A DNA stretch of 64,000 nucleotides from Pseudomonas wadenswilerensis (GTDB lineage Bacteria; Pseudomonadota; Gammaproteobacteria; Pseudomonadales; Pseudomonadaceae), in contig NZ_UIDD01000011.1 of the NCBI RefSeq assembly GCF_900497695.1, positions 248,001 through 312,000 of the forward strand, read 5' to 3'. Position numbers and translations under genes: made by a program. A model generated the notes under the pieces. It did no database searches. It was not told where the DNA came from and was given only the letters and a program-made list of their open reading frames with translations. Below, in pieces: positions 50,591 through 59,195 of the stretch; position 1 is the stretch's first letter; each line of letters starts with the position of its first letter.

Positions 50591-50665
50591 AGGGGCGTCG
50601 CCAAGCGGTAAGGCAGCAGGTTTTGATCCTGCCATGCGTTGGTTCGAATCCAGCCGCCCCTGCCA
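50591..50665 (+). tRNA. tRNA-Gln (TTG anticodon)
   Basis: 75 bases with encoded CCA. The acceptor stem is AGGGGCG/CGCCCCT. The anticodon stem GCAGG/CCTGC surrounds a loop with TTG. The T arm is GGTTCGAATCC. No T-rich terminator separates it from prs, so processing from a tRNA-prs transcript is likely. Confidence 0.95.
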
Positions 50666-50713
50666 TTTTCCTTATACTCATCCAGGTATACCCTCAGCCT
50701 TCAGGTACTGCGC

Positions 50714-51655
50714 GTGTCCAAGATGATGGTCTTTACGGGGAACGCTAACCCCGATCTGGCTCGGCGTGTCGTACGTCAGCTGCATATCCCACTGGGTGAT
50801 GTTTCTGTCGGAAAATTCTCCGACGGCGAAATCAGCACTGAGATTAATGAAAATGTTCGTGGTAAGGACGTTTTCATCATTCAGCCGACTTGCGCGCCAA
50901 CCAACGATAACCTGATGGAACTGGTAGTGATGGCCGATGCCTTCCGCCGCTCCTCAGCTTCCCGAATCACTGCCGTGATTCCTTACTTCGGATATGCCCG
51001 CCAGGATCGCCGTCCGCGTTCGGCGCGTGTAGCTATCAGCGCCAAAGTCGTCGCTGACATGCTCACCGTCGTAGGTATCGACCGTGTTCTCACCGTCGAC
51101 CTGCACGCTGACCAGATCCAGGGTTTCTTCGATATTCCGGTAGATAACATCTACGGCTCCCCCGTTCTGGTGGATGACATCGAAGACCAGCGTTTCGAGA
51201 ACCTCATGATCGTGTCCCCGGACATCGGCGGCGTCGTGCGTGCACGTGCTGTTGCCAAGTCCCTGGGCGTTGATCTGGGTATCATCGACAAACGCCGTGA
51301 AAAGGCCAATCACTCCGAAGTGATGCATATCATCGGCGACGTCGAAGGACGTACCTGTATTCTCGTCGACGACATGGTCGACACCGCCGGCACCCTGTGC
51401 CACGCGGCCAAGGCCCTGAAAGAACACGGCGCTGCCAAGGTTTACGCCTACTGCACGCACCCTGTCCTGTCGGGTCGGGCGATCGAGAATATCGAGAACT
51501 CCGTGCTGGACGCACTGGTGGTGACCAACACCATCCCGCTGTCCGCTGCAGCACAAGCCTGTGACCGTATCCGTCAACTGGATATCGCACCGGTTGTTGC
51601 CGAAGCGGTTCGCCGCATCAGCAATGAAGAATCGATCAGCGCGATGTTCCGCTGA
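50714..51655 (+). CDS. prs: Ribose-phosphate pyrophosphokinase
   Basis: 313 residues from the GTG at 50714 (VSKMMVFTGNANPDLARRVV), matching the usual length; upstream in-frame ATGs would run into the tRNA. The catalytic region has DLHADQIQGFFDIP and the PRPP motif CILVDDMVDTAGTL. It makes PRPP for nucleotide, His and Trp synthesis, feeding hpt and upp in this window. It probably shares a transcript with tRNA-Gln and ends at a strong terminator. Confidence 0.96.
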   Translation: MSKMMVFTGNANPDLARRVVRQLHIPLGDVSVGKFSDGEISTEINENVRGKDVFIIQPTCAPTNDNLMELVVMADAFRRSSASRITAVIPYFGYARQDRRPRSARVAISAKVVADMLTVVGIDRVLTVDLHADQIQGFFDIPVDNIYGSPVLVDDIEDQRFENLMIVSPDIGGVVRARAVAKSLGVDLGIIDKRREKANHSEVMHIIGDVEGRTCILVDDMVDTAGTLCHAAKALKEHGAAKVYAYCTHPVLSGRAIENIENSVLDALVVTNTIPLSAAAQACDRIRQLDIAPVVAEAVRRISNEESISAMFR

Positions 51656-51687
51656 GGGTTTTACCCTCGCGAACCTCTCGTTGACGA

Positions 51688-51731
51688 AAAGCGCCCCGCC
51701 CCAACACTGGTTGTTGGGGCGGGGCTTTTTT
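51688..51731 (+). terminator. Strong terminator after prs
   Basis: A long GC hairpin (AAGCGCCCCGCCCCAACA pairs with TTGTTGGGGCGGGGCTT) followed by a run of T, between prs and rplY. Confidence 0.95.
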
Positions 51732-51793
51732 GCCCACCCCGTTTGGCGCTGGTCGCAAACGCCTGCGGGAGATGGCTATTTTGGAGATACAAA

Positions 51794-52393
51794 ATGACTG
51801 ATTTCACTCTGAACGCCCAAGCGCGTACCGACCTGGGGAAAGGTGCGAGCCGCCGCCTGCGTCGTCTCGCCGCCCAGATCCCTGCCGTTGTTTACGGTGG
51901 TGACAAAGAAGCGCAATCCCTGACCATCGTGGCCAAGGAAATCGCCAAACTGTTCGAAAACGAAGCTGCTTACAGCCACGTTATCGAACTGAACATCGAC
52001 GGCAAGAAAGAAAATGTCGTTGTTAAAGCGATGCAGCGTCACCCAGCCAAGCAGTTCATCCTGCACGCTGACTTCGTCCGCGTTGTTGCTGGCCAGAAAC
52101 TGACCGCCAAAGTCCCTGTGCACTTCATCAACGAAGAAGCTCCGGTCAAGAAAGGCGGCGAGATCTCCCACGTTATCAACGAGATCGAAGTTTCCTGCGA
52201 AGCCAAAGACCTGCCTGAGTTCATCGAAGTCGACCTGGCCAACGCCGCCGTCGGTGCGATCATCCACCTGTCGGACCTCAAAGCTCCGAAAGGCGTTGAA
52301 TTCGTCGCTCTGGCTCACGGTAACGACCTGGCTGTTGCCAACGTTCACGCTCCGCGTGTTGCGCCTGAAGCTGCAGAAGGCGCTGCTGAGTAA
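51794..52393 (+). CDS. rplY: 50S ribosomal protein L25/general stress protein Ctc
   Basis: 199 residues from the ATG at 51794 (TTGGAGATACAAA upstream). It begins MTDFTLNAQARTDLGKGASR, the 5S rRNA-binding L25 domain, and has a C-terminal TL5/Ctc extension (about 95-190) absent from the short E. coli L25. It binds 5S rRNA in the large subunit. Codon use is strongly optimised. pth follows after a 77-base gap with a stem-loop. Confidence 0.96.
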   Translation: MTDFTLNAQARTDLGKGASRRLRRLAAQIPAVVYGGDKEAQSLTIVAKEIAKLFENEAAYSHVIELNIDGKKENVVVKAMQRHPAKQFILHADFVRVVAGQKLTAKVPVHFINEEAPVKKGGEISHVINEIEVSCEAKDLPEFIEVDLANAAVGAIIHLSDLKAPKGVEFVALAHGNDLAVANVHAPRVAPEAAEGAAE

Positions 52394-52418
52394 TCTACTC
52401 GGCACGCCGGTGTTGACC

Positions 52419-52445
52419 GGGTTACAGCGCCCAGCGCTGTAACCC
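52419..52445 (+). other. Perfect 12-bp stem-loop between rplY and pth
   Basis: GGGTTACAGCGC-CCA-GCGCTGTAACCC with no T-run after it. It is too regular to be chance but is not a typical terminator; it may set relative expression of rplY and pth by pausing or RNA processing. Confidence 0.7.
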
Positions 52446-52470
52446 ACAACTCCAAGGAAGAGCCCCTGAC

Positions 52471-53055
52471 GTGACCGCCATCCAACTGATCGTCGGCCTG
52501 GGAAACCCCGGCCCCGAATACGAACAGACCCGGCATAACGCAGGGGCTCTTTTCGTAGAACGCATTGCCAGCGCCCAGCGCGTCAACCTGACGGCTGATC
52601 GCAAATATTTCGGCCTGACGGCAAAATTCAGCCATCAGGGCAACGACGTTCGTCTTCTAATTCCGACCACCTACATGAACCGCAGCGGCCAAGCCGTTGC
52701 TGCACTGGCGAATTTTTTCCGCATCCCGCCAGATGCCATCCTGGTGGCCCACGACGAACTCGACCTGCCTCCCGGCGTCGCCAAGCTCAAGAAGGGCGGC
52801 GGCCATGGCGGGCACAACGGGCTGCGCGACATCATCGCCCAGCTCGGCAACCAGAATGACTTTCACCGTCTGCGGCTTGGCATCGGCCACCCGGGTGACA
52901 GCAGCAGGGTCTCCGGTTTCGTCCTCGGCAAGGCGCCACGCGCCGAGCAGGAGAAGCTGGATGCCAGTATCGATTTTGCCCTCGGCGTGCTGCCGGACAT
53001 CCTCGCCGGCGACTGGACGCGTGCGATGAGAGAGCTGCACAGCCAAAAGGCCTGA
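52471..53055 (+). CDS. pth: Peptidyl-tRNA hydrolase
   Basis: 194 residues, GTG start after AAGGAAGAG. The motif LIVGLGNPGPEYEQTRHNAG includes the catalytic H22. VAHDELDLPPG and GGGHGGHNGLRDI follow. It recycles peptidyl-tRNA dropped from ribosomes. It lies between rplY and ychF, the standard order. Confidence 0.97.
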   Translation: MTAIQLIVGLGNPGPEYEQTRHNAGALFVERIASAQRVNLTADRKYFGLTAKFSHQGNDVRLLIPTTYMNRSGQAVAALANFFRIPPDAILVAHDELDLPPGVAKLKKGGGHGGHNGLRDIIAQLGNQNDFHRLRLGIGHPGDSSRVSGFVLGKAPRAEQEKLDASIDFALGVLPDILAGDWTRAMRELHSQKA

Positions 53056-53076
53056 CTCCACGAAGAGGGATTCACC

Positions 53077-54177
53077 ATGGGTTTCAATTGCGGCATCGTC
53101 GGCCTGCCCAACGTCGGCAAGTCCACCCTGTTCAACGCCTTGACCAAATCCGGCATCGCCGCTGAGAACTTCCCGTTCTGCACCATCGAGCCGAACAGCG
53201 GCATCGTGCCGATGCCTGATGCGCGCCTGGACGCCCTGGCGGCCATCGTCAAGCCGAACCGCGTGCTGCCGACCACCATGGAATTCGTCGACATCGCCGG
53301 CCTGGTCGCCGGTGCCTCGAAAGGTGAAGGCCTGGGCAACAAGTTCCTCGCCAACATCCGCGAGACCGACGCCATCGCCCACGTGGTGCGCTGCTTCGAA
53401 GACGAGAACGTGATTCACGTCTCCAACAGCGTCCACCCCAAGCGCGACATCGAGATCATCGACCTGGAACTGATCTTCGCCGACCTCGACAGCTGCGAGA
53501 AGCAACTGCAGAAGGTTGCGCGCAACGCCAAGGGCGGTGACAAGGATGCCCTGGCACAGAAAGCCATCCTCGAAAAACTGATCCCGCACTTCACCGAAGG
53601 CAAGCCAGCGCGCAGCCTGATGAAGAACATGGCGGACGACGAGAAGGCCCTGATCCGCGGCTTCCACCTGCTGACCAGCAAGCCGGTGATGTACATCGCC
53701 AACGTTGCCGAAGACGGTTTCGACAACAACCCGCACCTGGACGCGGTCCGCGCGATCGCCGAAGAAGAAGGCGCGATCGTGGTGCCGGTGTGCAACAAGA
53801 TCGAAGCTGAAATCGCCGAGCTCGACGACGGTGAAGAGAAGGACATGTTCCTCGAAGCCCTGGGCCTCGAAGAGCCAGGCCTGAACCGCGTGATCCGCGC
53901 CGGTTACTCGCTGCTCAACCTGCAGACCTACTTCACTGCCGGCGTGCAGGAAGTCCGCGCCTGGACCGTCCGCGTCGGCGCCACCGCCCCGCAAGCAGCC
54001 GGCGTGATCCACACCGACTTCGAGAAAGGCTTCATCCGTGCCGAAGTGGTCGCCTATGACGACTTCATCCAGTACAAGGGTGAAGGCGGCGCGAAGGAAG
54101 CCGGCAAATGGCGTCTGGAAGGCAAGGACTACATCGTCAAGGACGGTGATGTGATGCACTTCCGCTTCAACGTCTGA
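53077..54177 (+). CDS. ychF: Redox-regulated ATPase YchF (Obg-like GTPase family)
   Basis: 366 residues. The nucleotide motif is CGIVGLPNVGKSTLFNALTK, the G2/G3 region includes DIAGLVAGASKGEGLGNKFL, and the C-terminal TGS domain (FTAGVQEVRAWTV, then IHTDFEKGFIRAEVV) is present. YchF prefers ATP over GTP and is linked to translation and oxidative stress. It sits 21 bases after pth and ends at a terminator. Confidence 0.96.
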   Translation: MGFNCGIVGLPNVGKSTLFNALTKSGIAAENFPFCTIEPNSGIVPMPDARLDALAAIVKPNRVLPTTMEFVDIAGLVAGASKGEGLGNKFLANIRETDAIAHVVRCFEDENVIHVSNSVHPKRDIEIIDLELIFADLDSCEKQLQKVARNAKGGDKDALAQKAILEKLIPHFTEGKPARSLMKNMADDEKALIRGFHLLTSKPVMYIANVAEDGFDNNPHLDAVRAIAEEEGAIVVPVCNKIEAEIAELDDGEEKDMFLEALGLEEPGLNRVIRAGYSLLNLQTYFTAGVQEVRAWTVRVGATAPQAAGVIHTDFEKGFIRAEVVAYDDFIQYKGEGGAKEAGKWRLEGKDYIVKDGDVMHFRFNV

Positions 54178-54214
54178 TCCGCTCCCTGGGTCCTGCCGGA
54201 TCCGGATGAGCCCG

Positions 54215-54250
54215 AAACCCCTTGAGGCTATGCTTCAAGGGGTTTTTCTT
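54215..54250 (+). terminator. Terminator after ychF
   Basis: AAACCCCTTGA-GGCTATGC-TTCAAGGGGTTT followed by TTCTTT, 38 bases past the ychF stop. Confidence 0.92.
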
Positions 54251-54342
54251 TGCCTGCGTTGCGTACAAACGCTGGCCAATACCCAGGTCTATACTCAAAG
54301 CCGCATTCAAACGCCTCCCGTCCACAGACCAGGTATTGGCGC

Positions 54343-55152
54343 ATGGCTAAGAAGAAGGAACAGCAAAGCAACAACGAACGCCTCCCGCGCAAGGAGTACG
54401 AGCAAGCGCTCAAGGCCCTGCACGTCGAGCTGGTCAAATTGCAGCAGTGGGTGGTGGCCAAGGGCCTGAAAGTCTGCATCGTCTTCGAAGGTCGCGACGG
54501 TGCCGGCAAGGGCGGCACCATCAAGGCCATCAGCGAACGCGTCAGCCCGCGGGTGTTTCGCGTGGTGGCGCTGCCAGCGCCGACCGAGCGGGAAAAAAGC
54601 CAGATGTACGCCCAGCGCTACATACAGCACATGCCCTCGGCCGGGGAAGTGGTGATCTTCGACCGCAGTTGGTACAACCGCGCCGGCGTGGAGCGGGTGA
54701 TGGGATTCTGTACCGAGGAGCAGGCCAGCAAGTTCCTTTCGGTGGTGCCATTGTTCGAGAAGATGCTGGTCGATTCCGGTATCGTTCTCATCAAGTACTG
54801 GCTGGAAGTAAGCCCCCAAGAGCAGGAACGGCGCCTGAAAGAGCGCATCACCGACGGGCGCAAGATCTGGAAACTGACCCCGATGGACCTCAAGTCCTTC
54901 ACCCGCTGGGACGACTACACCCGTGCGCGGGATGACATGTTCGCCGCCTCCGATACCTCCTGGGCCCCCTGGTATGTGGCCGTTTCCGAGGACAAGCGGC
55001 GGGTGCGCCTGAACATTATCAGTCACTTTCTCAAACAGGTGCCCTACGAGGACATCACCCAAAAGCAGAAGATCGAGTTGCCCAAGCGCGGCAAGATCGG
55101 GCGCTACAAAAGCACCCGCTACACCTCGCGCATGGTTCCCGAGCGTTTCTGA
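54343..55152 (+). CDS. ppk2: Polyphosphate kinase 2
   Basis: 269 residues from the ATG at 54343; a longer in-frame start at 54250 overlaps the terminator and is rejected. The Walker A motif is VFEGRDGAGKGGTIKAI, the Walker B-like stretch is VVIFDRSWYNRAGVE, and the lid segment follows. It transfers phosphate between polyphosphate and nucleoside phosphates, favouring GTP or ATP regeneration. It converges with an MFS gene 21 bases downstream. Confidence 0.94.
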   Translation: MAKKKEQQSNNERLPRKEYEQALKALHVELVKLQQWVVAKGLKVCIVFEGRDGAGKGGTIKAISERVSPRVFRVVALPAPTEREKSQMYAQRYIQHMPSAGEVVIFDRSWYNRAGVERVMGFCTEEQASKFLSVVPLFEKMLVDSGIVLIKYWLEVSPQEQERRLKERITDGRKIWKLTPMDLKSFTRWDDYTRARDDMFAASDTSWAPWYVAVSEDKRRVRLNIISHFLKQVPYEDITQKQKIELPKRGKIGRYKSTRYTSRMVPERF

Positions 55153-55173
55153 AAGGCACCTGGCACGCGAGTT

Positions 55174-56343
55174 CTACGCCGCGCCCTGATCGGCGCGCTG
55201 AGCCCGGAATGCACGACGCCGGGCACTGCGAGCGAACACCACGAACAGCGCCGCCATGGCCGTCAGCGCCATCGGCAGGCCATGGGGCGCAACGTCCATG
55301 GCCGCGCCGCTGAGCAATGGCCCGAGCAGGCTGCCGACGCCCCAGAGCAAGCCAACGCTGGCATTGGCGGTGACCAGGTCCTGGCCCTTGAACTGCTGGC
55401 CGATCAGCACCAGCGCGAGGGTATAGACCCCGCCCGCCACCGCGCCGAGCACCACCAATGCCGGCCACAGCAACCATTGCATGCCGATCAGCCACGGTAG
55501 CGCCAGGCCAATCAGCATCGCCACCACGCCACATACCAGGTGCACGGTGGTGCGTTCGCAGCGGTCGGCCAGCCAGCCGATCGGCAACTGGAAAAGCATG
55601 TCGCCGGTGAGGATCACCGTCACCATCAACGCCGCGACGCCCACTGCGTAGGCATGGTTGGTGGCATACACCGGCAGCAGCGAAAGAATCACCGCGTCGA
55701 AGAACGAGAAGAACAGCACGCCCATGCACAAGGCCGGCGCCACGCGGAAAAAGCCTGCCAGGGAAAAGCTCTTGCCGCCCTCCTCGCCATGCTCGACATG
55801 ATCATTGGGTACCGTCAGCACAATGCACAGCAGCGCCAGGCCGTAGCAGGCAGTCACCACTGTCGTCACCCAGGTACTGTGCGCCCCGAGCAACGCCAGC
55901 ATCGCCGGGCCGAGCATCTGGAACCCGGTGAATGCGGTAGCGTACAGGGCCATGATCTTGCCACGGTTGTGCTCCGGGCTCAGCTCGTTGACCCACGACT
56001 CGCCGAGGATGATCGCGATACCCATGCCGATACCCAGCCCCAGGCGCAACACGCCAAGCAGGTAGATCGAAGAAAAAGCCCATTCGAGCAGGCCGATGCT
56101 CAGGGTGCACAGGCCGAAGCACAGCAGGTAGATGGTGCGCCGGGTCAAGTGCCGGCAACAGGCATCGACCATGAACGCTGAAAGCATCATCCCTGCCGCC
56201 GGAATCGCCGAGACAACACCAATCTGCAAGGTACTGGCACCGCCGTCGAGCAAGCGCAGCGACACCAGCGGCAAGCTCGCCCCGAGGCTGAAACCGACCA
56301 CCGAGACAGCAAACAACAAGCCCAGCAACAAACGCGTATTCAT
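55174..56343 (-). CDS. MFS transporter (YcaD-like)
   Basis: 389 residues from the ATG at 56343 (GGAG eight bases upstream), with about 12 hydrophobic segments. The MFS motif between segments 2 and 3 appears as DACCRHLTRRTIYL, and segment 5 includes LGESWVNELSPEHNRGKIM, typical of the YcaD/YfkF-like subgroup of sugar- or drug-type carriers. Substrate unknown. It converges with ppk2. Confidence 0.85.
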   Translation of the reverse strand: MNTRLLLGLLFAVSVVGFSLGASLPLVSLRLLDGGASTLQIGVVSAIPAAGMMLSAFMVDACCRHLTRRTIYLLCFGLCTLSIGLLEWAFSSIYLLGVLRLGLGIGMGIAIILGESWVNELSPEHNRGKIMALYATAFTGFQMLGPAMLALLGAHSTWVTTVVTACYGLALLCIVLTVPNDHVEHGEEGGKSFSLAGFFRVAPALCMGVLFFSFFDAVILSLLPVYATNHAYAVGVAALMVTVILTGDMLFQLPIGWLADRCERTTVHLVCGVVAMLIGLALPWLIGMQWLLWPALVVLGAVAGGVYTLALVLIGQQFKGQDLVTANASVGLLWGVGSLLGPLLSGAAMDVAPHGLPMALTAMAALFVVFARSARRRAFRAQRADQGAA

Positions 56344-56716
56344 CACAACTCCAGACTCACCGGCGCAGGCACGACATCGCACCTGCGCAGGCGCATACAT
56401 GACCGTAAAAAAGATTCGGATACAGGCGCGCCAGCCACGGCAAAACGCCGGGCATGCAGCCGCCAGGTCAGGAGGTGTGACGGTGAGGCGAGAAGGTAAA
56501 GGCGAACAGCACGCTGCGCCGACGCTTGAGCACCGTGTCACACGGCCAGTCGCACACCACGGTCTGGATAACAGCCGGCTGGATTGCGCGAGGACGGGAA
56601 AAGCGGTTCATGGGTCGACTACAGGCAAAAAGGAAGGTCGGCACTCTAGGTGAAGCCCGGGCCAGACGTCAATCTCGCCGTGCTACTCTCGCGCCATCAT
56701 GGAAGAGGATCAGCGC

Positions 56717-57274
56717 ATGTCCGAGCATCATCAGTTCATTTTCCCCCGCTATCGCCACCTGCCCGCAACGGACTGGAAAGCCCTGGAGCGACAGCTGCTG
56801 GCGCGCGGCTGGCTCGAGCCCGCTGCGGCCGATGCCCTGGATGAAACCGGCGACAGTGATGACAGCCTCTGGTGCAGCCCGCTGTACCGGCCGAGTGCCG
56901 AGCTGTTCCGGCGTCTCGGGATCGAAGCGGACCCCGCGCAGATCGTGCGCCTCTTCGAATTCGAGCCCGGCCAGCCGTTTGTCTGCGCCGGCGAGAACTT
57001 CACCTTGCCCGCGCAGTACCAGCAAGCTCAGGTGGCCGAAGAAACCTTCATGCAGTTCATGGGCGACGCCATCGAAGCGCCACACACGACATGGCGCAGC
57101 CCTGTGGAGGGTACCGCCTACTACCTGATGGACCTGGATTGGAACTTCAGCTTCGGCGTTGGCGAGCAAGTACTGCGCAGCGACCGCCTGAACCGCGCCG
57201 AAGCCGAACGCCTGGCGGCACTGATCGGCGAGCTGGCCGGGCAGCCGATGAGCTGCGCCCACCGGCATCGCTGA
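56717..57274 (+). CDS. Conserved hypothetical protein
   Basis: 185 residues from the ATG at 56717, which follows AGAGGA; the ATG six codons earlier has no such site. The protein is acidic and soluble, rich in aromatic residues (WCSPLYRPSAELFRRLG; YYLMDLDWNFSFGVGEQVLR). No domain is recognised. It converges with the Fsr-like gene seven bases downstream. Confidence 0.75.
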   Translation: MSEHHQFIFPRYRHLPATDWKALERQLLARGWLEPAAADALDETGDSDDSLWCSPLYRPSAELFRRLGIEADPAQIVRLFEFEPGQPFVCAGENFTLPAQYQQAQVAEETFMQFMGDAIEAPHTTWRSPVEGTAYYLMDLDWNFSFGVGEQVLRSDRLNRAEAERLAALIGELAGQPMSCAHRHR

Positions 57275-57281
57275 TGGGGCC

Positions 57282-58499
57282 TCAGCGCTTGCCGGTGGAC
57301 GGCAGGAGGATTGCCAGCAGGCCGAACAGCGGCAGGTACGAGCACAGGCTGTAGACGTACTCGATGCCCTTGAAGTCGGCCAGGTACCCCAGCAGGGCTG
57401 CACCGATGCCGCCAAAGCCGAACATCAGGCCGAAGAAGATCCCGGCGATCATGCCGACATTGCCCGGCACCAGCTCCTGCGCGTAGACGACGATGGCCGA
57501 GAACGCCGAGGCGAGGATGAAGCCGATGATGACGCTGAGCACGCTGGTCCAGAACAGGTCGACATAAGGCAGCAGCAGGGTGAAGGGCGCCACGCCGAGG
57601 ATCGAGAACCAGATCACCGCCTTGCGCCCGATACGGTCACCGATCGGCCCGCCGAAGAAGGTCCCGGCCGCTACCGCGCCGAGGAACAGGAACAGGTGCA
57701 ACTGCGAGCTGGCCACCGAGAGGTCGAACTTCTCGATCAGGTAGAACGTGAAGTAGCTGGTGAAGCTGGACATGTAGAAGTACTTGGAGAACACCAGCAA
57801 CCCCAGCACCACCAGGGCGCCGATCACCCGCTGGCGCGAAAGGCCGTGGGTGGCGCGCTGGCCCTGCTTGGCCTTGAACAGGTTCAGGTGTTCCTTGTAC
57901 CAGCGGCTCAGGCCATAGGTGACCAGCACGGCACAGACCGCGAACAGGCCGAACCACACCACATTACCCTGGCCGAAGGGAATGATGATCGCCGCCGCCA
58001 GCAACGGGCCGAAGGCGGAGCCGGCGTTGCCACCGACCTGGAAGGTCGATTGCGCCAGGCCAAAACGCCCACCCGAGGCCAGCCGGGCGATACGCGAGGT
58101 TTCCGGGTGGAAGGTCGACGAACCAATGCCCACCAGCGCCGCCGCCAGGAGGATCATCGGGAAGCTGGCGACATAGGCGAGCATGACGATACCCACCAGG
58201 GTGCACAGGGTGCCCAGCGGCAGCAGGTTCGGCATCGGTTTGCGGTCGGTATAGAAACCCACCCAGGGCTGCAGCAACGAGGCGGTGATCTGGAACGTCA
58301 GGGTGATCATCCCGACCTGGGCAAAGGTCAAACCATAGTTGGCCTTGAGCAGCGGGTAGATCGACGGCAGTACTGACTGGATCAGATCGTTGATCAAGTG
58401 CGCCAGGGCACAGGCGGCGATGATGCGCATCACCAGCGGGCTGCTCTGGGCAGTCGCGGTGCTGGCGGGTGACGTTGACGAGGCAGTGCTCACAGCCAT
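57282..58499 (-). CDS. MFS transporter, fosmidomycin-resistance (Fsr) type
   Basis: 405 residues from the ATG at 58499; an earlier in-frame ATG at 58514 is possible. It has about 12 membrane segments. LAHLINDLIQSVLPSIYPLL and the IGSSTFHPETSRIARLASGG block match Fsr-like efflux pumps, which confer fosmidomycin resistance in E. coli. The natural substrate is unknown. Its upstream region is shared with the divergent iron-uptake sigma factor gene and carries a Fur-like box. Confidence 0.88.
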   Translation of the reverse strand: MAVSTASSTSPASTATAQSSPLVMRIIAACALAHLINDLIQSVLPSIYPLLKANYGLTFAQVGMITLTFQITASLLQPWVGFYTDRKPMPNLLPLGTLCTLVGIVMLAYVASFPMILLAAALVGIGSSTFHPETSRIARLASGGRFGLAQSTFQVGGNAGSAFGPLLAAAIIIPFGQGNVVWFGLFAVCAVLVTYGLSRWYKEHLNLFKAKQGQRATHGLSRQRVIGALVVLGLLVFSKYFYMSSFTSYFTFYLIEKFDLSVASSQLHLFLFLGAVAAGTFFGGPIGDRIGRKAVIWFSILGVAPFTLLLPYVDLFWTSVLSVIIGFILASAFSAIVVYAQELVPGNVGMIAGIFFGLMFGFGGIGAALLGYLADFKGIEYVYSLCSYLPLFGLLAILLPSTGKR

Positions 58500-58593
58500 G
58501 ACAAAAGCTTCCATCCGGTGGGCGGGATCCAATTATCCAGAAATCGTTAGCAAGCGCACTATTCTTTTCGACCAACGTACTTTCGACGCACTT

Positions 58594-58612
58594 GTTAATA
58601 ATTCTCAATAAC
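58594..58612. promoter_or_regulatory. Fur-box-like site before the ECF sigma gene
   Basis: GTTAATAATTCTCAATAAC, an imperfect palindrome close to the pseudomonad Fur box pattern (GATAATGATAATCATTATC). It lies about 60 bases ahead of the sigma factor start and about 95 bases from the divergent Fsr-like start, so iron status may govern the sigma/FecR/receptor set. Confidence 0.65.
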
Positions 58613-58673
58613 GTTAGCATCGGCTGCGTTTTCACAGACTCCACTGCCTGCCTATCCGAGGCCCGCATACGCC

Positions 58674-59195
58674 ATGTCCGACGACCAGGACAACCGCAGC
58701 CTGTCGCTGCTCTATCAGCATCATCGCAGCGAACTGCTGGCCTTTCTGACCCGCCGCGTGCGCTGTCGGGAAACCGCCCGCGACCTTCTGCAAGATGCCT
58801 TTGTCCGGCTGATGCACAGTGAGCGCGGCGAGGTTGGCAACCTGCGAGCCTTTTTGTATCGCATCGCCAACAACCTGAGCATCGACCATGCTCGGCGCAG
58901 CCAGGTACGTGGGGTCAATGACGAGCAGGCGCTGGAGCAACTGCTCAACGAAACCTCACCCGAGCGCAGTGCCGTGGCCGGAAACACCCTTGACCATCTT
59001 GAACGCCTGATCGACGGCCTGCCCTCGCCGACCCGCGAGGTGTTTCTGCTCGCCCGGGTCGAGCAATTAAGCTACAAGGACATCGGCGCACGCCTGGGGC
59101 TCGACCCGCGTGCGGTCGAGCGTCATTTGAACAAAGCCCTGAGCCATTGCGCCGCGGCTGCCCTGCATAACCGAAACAAGACTGACCTGCCATGA
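58674..59195 (+). CDS. ECF sigma factor, FecI/PvdS-like iron-starvation type
   Basis: 173 residues. The sigma-2 region has LLAFLTRRVRCRETARDLLQ and FVRLMHSERGEVGNLRAFLY; the sigma-4 region has REVFLLARVEQLSYKDIGAR, then LGLDPRAVERHL. It directs transcription of the receptor gene when the receptor is occupied by its siderophore. The stop overlaps the FecR start by four bases (ATGA). Confidence 0.93.
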   Translation: MSDDQDNRSLSLLYQHHRSELLAFLTRRVRCRETARDLLQDAFVRLMHSERGEVGNLRAFLYRIANNLSIDHARRSQVRGVNDEQALEQLLNETSPERSAVAGNTLDHLERLIDGLPSPTREVFLLARVEQLSYKDIGARLGLDPRAVERHLNKALSHCAAAALHNRNKTDLP

